From NCBI GenBank assembly GCA_039028315.1, contig JBCCIH010000075.1, positions 1-10,257 on the forward strand: DNA of 10,257 nucleotides, written 5' to 3'. This document shows positions 1 to 3,976 of the stretch, piece after piece; within the stretch, counting starts at the first letter, position 1, and each line of letters opens with the position of its first letter. A model generated the notes under the pieces. It was not told the DNA's origin. It saw only the letters and a program-made list of their open reading frames with translations, and searched no databases. The position numbers were made by a program, and so were the translations under genes. Source of the DNA: Thermodesulfobacteriota bacterium (GTDB lineage Bacteria > Desulfobacterota_D > UBA1144 > Nemesobacterales > UBA2774).

Positions 1-75
1 AATCATCCCTTAGTCGGTGATTACTTTCAGGGCATGGCAAACGGAGTTTATGTAATGAGGCAGGCGAGCAATTGA
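1..75 (+). CDS. 3' end of an unrecognised protein-coding gene (partial)
   Basis: An open frame runs in from the left edge and ends at TGA 73-75, giving 24 C-terminal residues (NHPLVGDYFQGMANG, then VYVMRQASN). Its stop overlaps the TTG start of the next gene in the sequence TTGA (72-75), the usual arrangement of translationally coupled operon genes, so it is probably in the same operon as hisC and tyrA. I do not recognise the family from so short a tail. It does not resemble the end of PheA (ACT domain), so I give no function. The frame and the coupling are seen directly; operon membership is inference. Confidence 0.6.
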   Translation, partial: NHPLVGDYFQGMANGVYVMRQASN

Positions 76-1160
76 TTAAACCAAATTCTTTTGTTGGAGA
101 TTTAATACCATATGTTCCGGGCAAGCCCGTTGAGGAGCTTGAGCGTGAAATTGGAATTACGGACGCGGTTAAAATAGCATCTAATGAAAACCCTCTTGGC
201 CCCTCGCCACTTGCGGAGAAAGCTATAAGCGAAGCTGTGCATAATCTGCACCGCTATCCAGACGGGGATGCTTTTTACTTAAAGCATAAATTAGCTCAGA
301 AACTTGGCGTTGATCCTGAGACAATAATCTTTGGAAACGGCTCAAACGATGTGATCGACATTGCCGCTAGAACTTATATGCAGCCAGGCGATGAAGCGAT
401 ATTCGGAGAGTATGCATTTATTGTATACCCAATTGTAAGTAAAGCGGTCGGGGCTAAGGCAGTTGTGTCTCCTATGCCTAATTACACGCACGATCTAAGA
501 GACATGCATTCGAGAATTACTGAGAAAACCCGCATGATATTCATAGCCAATCCTAATAATCCGACTGGAACCATGGTGGCTAGAGACGAATTTGAGTGGT
601 TTATCGAAAATGTGCCCGAGGATATTTTGGTTTTAGTTGATGAAGCATATTTTGAGTATGTAGAGGATCCGAGCTATCCAAACTCGCTCAATTACCAAAA
701 TACGGATAAGTCTATAATTACAGTTAGGACATTCTCTAAAATTTATGGCCTTGCGGGCTTAAGATTGGGCTATGGCATAGCACATCCAGATATTGTCTCT
801 CACATGCATAAAGTGCGTCATCCGTTTAATTCAAACTCGTTATCACAAATAGGTGCGCTTGCAGCACTGGATGATCAAGAGCACATACAGAGAACAAAAC
901 GGATTAACTCTGAAGGGCTGAAGTTCGTATGCACAGAGCTAGAAAATATGGGCATAACTTATGCTCCTTCTTATACTAACTTTGTGCTGATAGACTTAGA
1001 CGAGGATCCAATTCCTGCCTACAACTCACTTTTAAAAGAAGGAGTTATTGTAAGACCGGTAATGGGATATGGCCTTAAGACTCATTTAAGGGTTACAATA
1101 GGAAGCGAAGAGGAAAATCAGAAATTTGTTAGCGCCGCCAAAAAAGTTTTAGGTAAATAA
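72..1160 (+). CDS. hisC: Histidinol-phosphate / aromatic aminotransferase (HisC type)
   Basis: A PLP-dependent fold-type I aminotransferase, 362 residues, normal for HisC. HisC transfers the amino group from glutamate to imidazole-acetol phosphate in cytoplasmic histidine synthesis; several relatives also transaminate prephenate, phenylpyruvate or hydroxyphenylpyruvate. Visible landmarks are the N-terminal SNENPLGPSP (37-46), RYPD (61-64), NPNNPTG (160-166), the Asp190-x-x-Tyr193 pair that contacts the cofactor, the Schiff-base Lys223 in FSKIYGLAGLRLGYG, and Arg340 in LRVTIG, which binds the substrate carboxylate. No key residue is missing. The start is TTG at 72, overlapping the previous stop, with a GAGG-type ribosome site near 57-64; the protein begins MIKPNSFVGDLIPYVPGKP as HisC proteins do. 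tyrA follows after 1 base, so an aromatic role in tyrosine/phenylalanine synthesis is plausible in addition to, or instead of, histidine synthesis. Confidence 0.93.
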   Translation: MIKPNSFVGDLIPYVPGKPVEELEREIGITDAVKIASNENPLGPSPLAEKAISEAVHNLHRYPDGDAFYLKHKLAQKLGVDPETIIFGNGSNDVIDIAARTYMQPGDEAIFGEYAFIVYPIVSKAVGAKAVVSPMPNYTHDLRDMHSRITEKTRMIFIANPNNPTGTMVARDEFEWFIENVPEDILVLVDEAYFEYVEDPSYPNSLNYQNTDKSIITVRTFSKIYGLAGLRLGYGIAHPDIVSHMHKVRHPFNSNSLSQIGALAALDDQEHIQRTKRINSEGLKFVCTELENMGITYAPSYTNFVLIDLDEDPIPAYNSLLKEGVIVRPVMGYGLKTHLRVTIGSEEENQKFVSAAKKVLGK

Positions 1161-1161
1161 T

Positions 1162-2013
1162 ATGCAATTTGAGAAAATTACTATAATCGGCCTTGGCCTA
1201 ATTGGAGGCTCTTTAGCAAGGGCCCTTAAAGAGTCAGGACAAGTTGAAATCGTTGTCGGGATCGACACAAACGAAGATACTTTAAAGTATGCCTTTGATA
1301 ACGGGGTTATAGACGAAGGTGCGCCAGAGATAAATGAAGTGATTGAGCACTCTGAAATAGTAGTTGTAGCAACCTATGTCGGAACTATATTTGAGAGCGC
1401 AAAAAAAGCCTTTGAGGTGGCATCTCAAGGAGCAATCATAACAGATGTTGGAAGCGTAAAGTCGTCTGTTGTAAATGGTATTGAGCAGCACCTCCCGGAG
1501 CATCTTCATTTTGTTCCCGCTCATCCTATAGCAGGCACTGAAAACTCAGGCATAAGTTCATCAGATCCAGGGCTCTTTAAAGATAAAAGGTGCATTATAA
1601 CCCCTACTCCTAAAACCAATCCACGCGCCGTTGATAAAGTAAGAAAAATGTGGGAGCTTGCGGGAAGCCAAGTCTATGAAATGGACCCGGGCACGCATGA
1701 CCACATATTTGCAGTAGTTAGCCATCTGCCTCATGTTGTTGCCTACTCTTTAATTAATAGCGTGCTTAGCTCTAAGGATTCAGACAAACTTTTAGAATTC
1801 GCAGGCGGAGGGCTTAAAGACTACACCAGAGTCTCAGCAAGCTCGCCTGAGATGTGGACAGAGATTTTCAAAGCAAATAAAGAGCAGCTACTAAATGCAA
1901 TATCTCTATTTAAAGACTCTCTTGATAAAATTGAGGGCGCTATAAGAGATGAGGATTTTGAGAAATTAAGAGCCGAGCTTGAAAAAGCCGCTCAAGCTAA
2001 GAGAAACCTGTAA
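1162..2013 (+). CDS. tyrA: Prephenate dehydrogenase (TyrA), NAD-type
   Basis: Oxidative decarboxylation of prephenate to 4-hydroxyphenylpyruvate in tyrosine synthesis, cytoplasmic. The 283-residue protein has an N-terminal Rossmann domain with GLGLIGG at 10-16 and an acidic residue at the end of the second strand (Asp35, GID), which in this family favours NAD over NADP. The C-terminal helical domain follows. Residues matching the family active site are Ser98 (DVGSVKS), His121 (HPIAGTENSG), His188 (SHLPH) and Arg223 (YTRVSASSPEMW). There is no fused chorismate mutase and no C-terminal ACT domain, so feedback inhibition by tyrosine through an ACT domain is not expected. ATG 1162 lies one base after the hisC stop, so the pair is almost certainly co-transcribed. 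Its TAA (2011-2013) directly abuts the stop of the convergent gluconokinase, leaving no room for a separate terminator. Confidence 0.95.
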   Translation: MQFEKITIIGLGLIGGSLARALKESGQVEIVVGIDTNEDTLKYAFDNGVIDEGAPEINEVIEHSEIVVVATYVGTIFESAKKAFEVASQGAIITDVGSVKSSVVNGIEQHLPEHLHFVPAHPIAGTENSGISSSDPGLFKDKRCIITPTPKTNPRAVDKVRKMWELAGSQVYEMDPGTHDHIFAVVSHLPHVVAYSLINSVLSSKDSDKLLEFAGGGLKDYTRVSASSPEMWTEIFKANKEQLLNAISLFKDSLDKIEGAIRDEDFEKLRAELEKAAQAKRNL

Positions 2014-2496
2014 TCAGAGATTAGAGCCATATTTTTGTAATATTTTATCTACTATTTTATCCGGACTGTCCTTAATACTTATTGTAAAAGCATCATCGGG
2101 TTCTTGGAGAGTCTGTAGCTGGCTCTGAAGCAAGCTTGGCCCTGCATAGTGCCCTTTTCTTAAAGATAGCCGTTTTTCAAGCAGCTTTTCCTCGCCCTTA
2201 AGATATATAAAAACAACTTTTTTCCCTGGAACACGAAGCTCATCTCTGTATGATTTTTTAAGCGCAGAGCAAGCAAGTATGGCATTTCTATCTTGTTCTT
2301 CGATGAGAGAACTTAGAGCTTTTAGCCAGGGGGCTCTATCGGCATCTGTTAGAGCTATACCCTGTCTCATCTTTTCTTTATTTTCTCGGGAGTGAAAATC
2401 ATCGGCGTCATAAAAGGGACTTTTTATCTTATTAGCAAGTAGATTACCAACGGTTGACTTGCCCGACCCACTAACACCCATGATTATAAATATCAT
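2014..2496 (-). CDS. gntK: Gluconokinase (GntK family, P-loop kinase)
   Basis: Phosphorylates D-gluconate with ATP to 6-phosphogluconate, feeding the pentose phosphate or Entner-Doudoroff pathways; cytoplasmic. The 160-residue protein begins almost at its Walker A loop GVSGSGKST (7-15). It then has the GntK-typical FYDADDFHSRENKEKM (28-43), the stretch ALTDADRAPWL (48-58), ACSALKKSYRD (75-85) and the C-terminal RKGHYAGPSLLQSQLQTLQEP (113-133). Length is slightly short of the usual 165-175 but complete. ATG at 2496 is chosen because it supplies the first strand (MIFIIMG); an internal ATG five codons later would cut it off. The upstream GGGA-like ribosome site is weak. No gluconate transporter or GntR regulator is nearby. 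It runs tail to tail with tyrA without a spacer, and 23 bases after the stop of a tiny lipoprotein ORF in the same direction, so it may be the last gene of that transcript. Confidence 0.93.
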   Translation of the reverse strand: MIFIIMGVSGSGKSTVGNLLANKIKSPFYDADDFHSRENKEKMRQGIALTDADRAPWLKALSSLIEEQDRNAILACSALKKSYRDELRVPGKKVVFIYLKGEEKLLEKRLSLRKGHYAGPSLLQSQLQTLQEPDDAFTISIKDSPDKIVDKILQKYGSNL

Positions 2497-2519
2497 TTAT
2501 GGATATCCCAGCGTACGGA

Positions 2520-2597
2520 CTAGCCTATGCCGCACTGGCAGGCTGTTATGAAAAATGAAACTGCCAGGATGGATACGATTGTTATGTAATAGCGCAT
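2520..2597 (-). CDS. Putative micro-lipoprotein A, 25 residues, mature hexapeptide
   Basis: A 25-codon ORF (ATG 2597-2595, TAG 2522-2520). The N-terminus reads MRYYITIVS, followed by a hydrophobic segment and a lipobox I-T-A-C with Cys20. Signal peptidase II cleavage would leave the hexapeptide CQCGIG with a lipidated first Cys. A ribosome site GAGG (2605-2608) sits 7 bases before the ATG. The next ORF upstream, 2646-2723, has the same length, and 15 of 25 residues are identical (M1, YYITI 3-7, SIL 9-11, VS 13-14, A19, C20, C22, G25). Eight of those 15 shared codons differ only synonymously, which argues strongly that both are translated and kept under selection. Gluconokinase follows 23 bases downstream. 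I know no family with this form; entericidins are larger. Function unknown. Confidence 0.62.
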   Translation of the reverse strand: MRYYITIVSILAVSFFITACQCGIG

Positions 2598-2645
2598 ATC
2601 TTTCCCTCACATTAGTAATATATTAAAAGCTTGTCCGCCTATATT

Positions 2646-2723
2646 TCATCCAAGCTGGCAGCTGCATGCAGCAACTAATACTGATACCAGTAGAATTGAA
2701 CCTATTGTTATGTAGTAACTCAT
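2646..2723 (-). CDS. Putative micro-lipoprotein B, 25 residues, paralogue of A
   Basis: A 25-codon ORF (ATG 2723-2721, TGA 2648-2646), the first gene of a possible leftward transcript B-A-gluconokinase. It begins MSYYITIGS, continues with a hydrophobic stretch rich in Leu and Val, and has lipobox V-A-A-C with Cys20; the predicted mature peptide is CSCQLG. The ribosome site AAGAGGT (2731-2737) ends 7 bases before the ATG, the same spacing as in copy A. Unlike A it lacks a basic residue after Met1, which is unusual for a signal peptide, so export relies on the free N-terminus. The two copies are separated by 48 bases (2598-2645) and are clearly an old tandem duplication. A membrane-anchored hexapeptide with a free thiol two residues after the lipidated Cys could be a metal or redox ligand, a signalling peptide or a membrane-active factor; the sequence does not decide. 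Confidence 0.62.
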   Translation of the reverse strand: MSYYITIGSILLVSVLVAACSCQLG

Positions 2724-2755
2724 AATTTCAACCTCTTGCAATAGTATTAATTCTG

Positions 2756-2784
2756 AGTATATAGAATTATTTTTCTAAAGCAAA
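2756..2784 (-). promoter_or_regulatory. Candidate sigma70-type promoter for the micro-lipoprotein transcript
   Basis: Reading leftward, the hexamer TATACT (2761-2756, five of six matches to the -10 consensus) lies 17 bases after TTTGCT (2784-2779, a poor -35 match). Transcription would start near 2749, about 26 bases before the start codon of micro-lipoprotein B. The spacing is ideal but the -35 is weak, and a better -10 lies further upstream at 2815-2823. One or both could be used. Confidence 0.35.
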
Positions 2785-2814
2785 TCACAAAATTAATATT
2801 AATGCATCCCACAT

Positions 2815-2823
2815 ATTATAGCA
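2815..2823 (-). promoter_or_regulatory. Extended -10 promoter facing left
   Basis: On the minus strand the sequence TGCTATAAT is a perfect extended -10 element (TGn before TATAAT). No -35 hexamer is recognisable 17 bases upstream, as is common for extended -10 or activator-dependent promoters. The transcript would start near 2808 and give an untranslated leader of about 85 bases before micro-lipoprotein B. The Pho-box-like array begins at 2851, about 43 bases upstream of this start, so one regulator could in principle affect both directions; that is inference. Confidence 0.45.
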
Positions 2824-2850
2824 AAAATCACGTCAAACTGGACGACATGG

Positions 2851-2889
2851 TTAACTCCGATTTCATTTTTTCTTAACACAACCTTAACA
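2851..2889 (+). promoter_or_regulatory. Pho-box-like array: four TTAACA-type hexamers phased every 11 bases
   Basis: Hexamers TTAACT (2851-2856), TTCATT (2862-2867), TTAACA (2873-2878) and TTAACA (2884-2889) start exactly 11 bases apart; three match TTAACA in at least five of six positions and the second in three. PhoB/PhoP-family regulators bind direct repeats with this one-turn periodicity, and TTAACA-like half sites are known for the Bacillus PhoP box. The array lies immediately before the pstS -10 element in place of a -35, the usual arrangement of PhoB-activated promoters. The repeats are seen directly; the identity of the regulator is inference from the downstream pst genes. Confidence 0.65.
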
Positions 2890-2898
2890 TTGCCAGGG

Positions 2899-2904
2899 TT
2901 TAAT
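2899..2904 (+). promoter_or_regulatory. pstS -10 element
   Basis: TTTAAT matches the -10 consensus in five of six positions and starts 10 bases after the end of the last TTAACA hexamer, the distance expected when a Pho box replaces the -35. No TTGACA-like hexamer is seen at the right distance. Transcription would begin near 2911, giving a leader of about 28 bases that contains the strong ribosome site AAAGGAGG (2923-2930). Confidence 0.5.
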
Positions 2905-2938
2905 CCTACATCAAACGAATTTAAAGGAGGTAGTACCA

Positions 2939-3937
2939 ATGTTTAAGGGTGTAATTGATAAAAATATAATTAGCAGCACTATGGTTGCACTAGTAATCGT
3001 TTTAGCTGCAGGATTTGCTACTGCACAAGAACCCGTAAAAGTTGATGCAGAGATTCCGGACTACACAAAAACAAGTGGTGTTTCTGGAAATATTAATAGT
3101 GTAGGATCAGACACAATGAACAACCTTATGACACTATGGTGTGAGGGTTTCACAAAAGATTATCCAAACGTTAAGTGTCAGATCGAAGGTAAAGGCTCAA
3201 GCACTGCCCCACCAGCATTAATTGAAGGAACAGCACAGTTTGGACCTATGTCACGTGCTATGAAAAGTAAAGAGATCGATGAGTTTGAAAAAGCATTTGG
3301 TTACAAACCAACTGAAGTTCCAACATCAATCGACGCTCTGGCAGTATTTGTGAACAAAGATAACCCAATTGAGTGTTTGTCAATCGAGCAGGTTGACGCT
3401 ATTTTCTCCAAAAACAGAAAATGCGGCGGCGCTGAAGATATCGCTACATGGGGTCAGCTTGGACTAGAAGGCGACTGGGCTAATGTACCAATAAGCATGT
3501 ACGGCAGAAACTCAGCTTCAGGTACGTATGGTTACTTCAAAAAGAAAGCTCTTTGCAAAGGAGACTACAAAGACTCAGTTAAAGAGCAGCCAGGTTCAGC
3601 TTCAGTGGTACAGGGTATCACAGAAGATAAAAGCGGTATCGGGTACAGCGGGATCGGATACATCACCTCTGGCGTGAAAGCTATCCAGCTTGGCAAAAAA
3701 GCTGGTCAGTGCGCTGATCCAAACCTACAGAACATCGTAAGCAAAGAGTATCCACTAGGAAGATATCTATATCTATATGTAAACAAAAAGCCCAATGAGC
3801 AGCTTGACCCACTACGTCTTGAGTTCCTAAAATACGTACTCAGCCATCAGGGTCAGGAAGTTGTAGTTAAAGACGGTTATCTTCCACTACCAGCAAATGT
3901 TGATGCCGAAATTATGGAAACAATTACAGCTAAGTAA
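2939..3937 (+). CDS. pstS: Phosphate ABC transporter, periplasmic phosphate-binding protein PstS
   Basis: Binds inorganic phosphate in the periplasm and delivers it to PstCA. The 332-residue protein has a cleavable signal peptide: basic start (MFKGVIDK), hydrophobic core about 12-25 and likely signal peptidase I cleavage after A-T-A (29|30). The mature part has the phosphate-cradle motifs of the Pseudomonas/Vibrio-type PstS: GSDT (56-59), GKGSSTAP (84-91), GPMSR (102-106), RNSASGTYGYF (190-200) and GSASVV (219-224). It has six cysteines (68, 80, 146, 162, 206, 258), an even number that could form disulfides in the periplasm. ATG 2939 follows AAAGGAGG by 8 bases, the strongest ribosome site in the window, fitting a protein needed in large excess over the permease. 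It is first in the operon, directly behind the Pho-box-like array; pstC follows after 39 bases. Confidence 0.96.
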   Translation: MFKGVIDKNIISSTMVALVIVLAAGFATAQEPVKVDAEIPDYTKTSGVSGNINSVGSDTMNNLMTLWCEGFTKDYPNVKCQIEGKGSSTAPPALIEGTAQFGPMSRAMKSKEIDEFEKAFGYKPTEVPTSIDALAVFVNKDNPIECLSIEQVDAIFSKNRKCGGAEDIATWGQLGLEGDWANVPISMYGRNSASGTYGYFKKKALCKGDYKDSVKEQPGSASVVQGITEDKSGIGYSGIGYITSGVKAIQLGKKAGQCADPNLQNIVSKEYPLGRYLYLYVNKKPNEQLDPLRLEFLKYVLSHQGQEVVVKDGYLPLPANVDAEIMETITAK

Positions 3938-3944
3938 TTTAGCT
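3928..3944 (+). other. Small hairpin across the pstS stop codon
   Basis: AGCTAA (3928-3933) and TTAGCT (3939-3944) form a perfect 6-base inverted repeat with a 5-base loop; the pstS TAA (3935-3937) lies in the loop. It is AT-rich and has no T-run, so it is not an intrinsic terminator. Hairpins after the binding-protein gene of ABC operons often stabilise the first-gene message, which would suit high PstS output, but this stem is weak and may be chance. Confidence 0.25.
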
Positions 3945-3976
3945 AGATTAACAAACCTAATTCATACGGTTATTAA

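Noticed and set aside
2548..2589. Plus-strand mini-ORF starting MKNETARMDTIVM opposite micro-lipoprotein A
   Set aside because: It has no ribosome site and no counterpart opposite the second copy, whereas the minus-strand frames are conserved in both.
2831..2844. Inverted repeat CGTC-AAACTG-GACG as an operator or terminator
   Set aside because: Only 4 bases per arm and no T-run; expected by chance at this size.
3948..3953. A single TTAACA before pstC as a second Pho box
   Set aside because: No partner hexamer 11 bases to either side, so phasing is missing.
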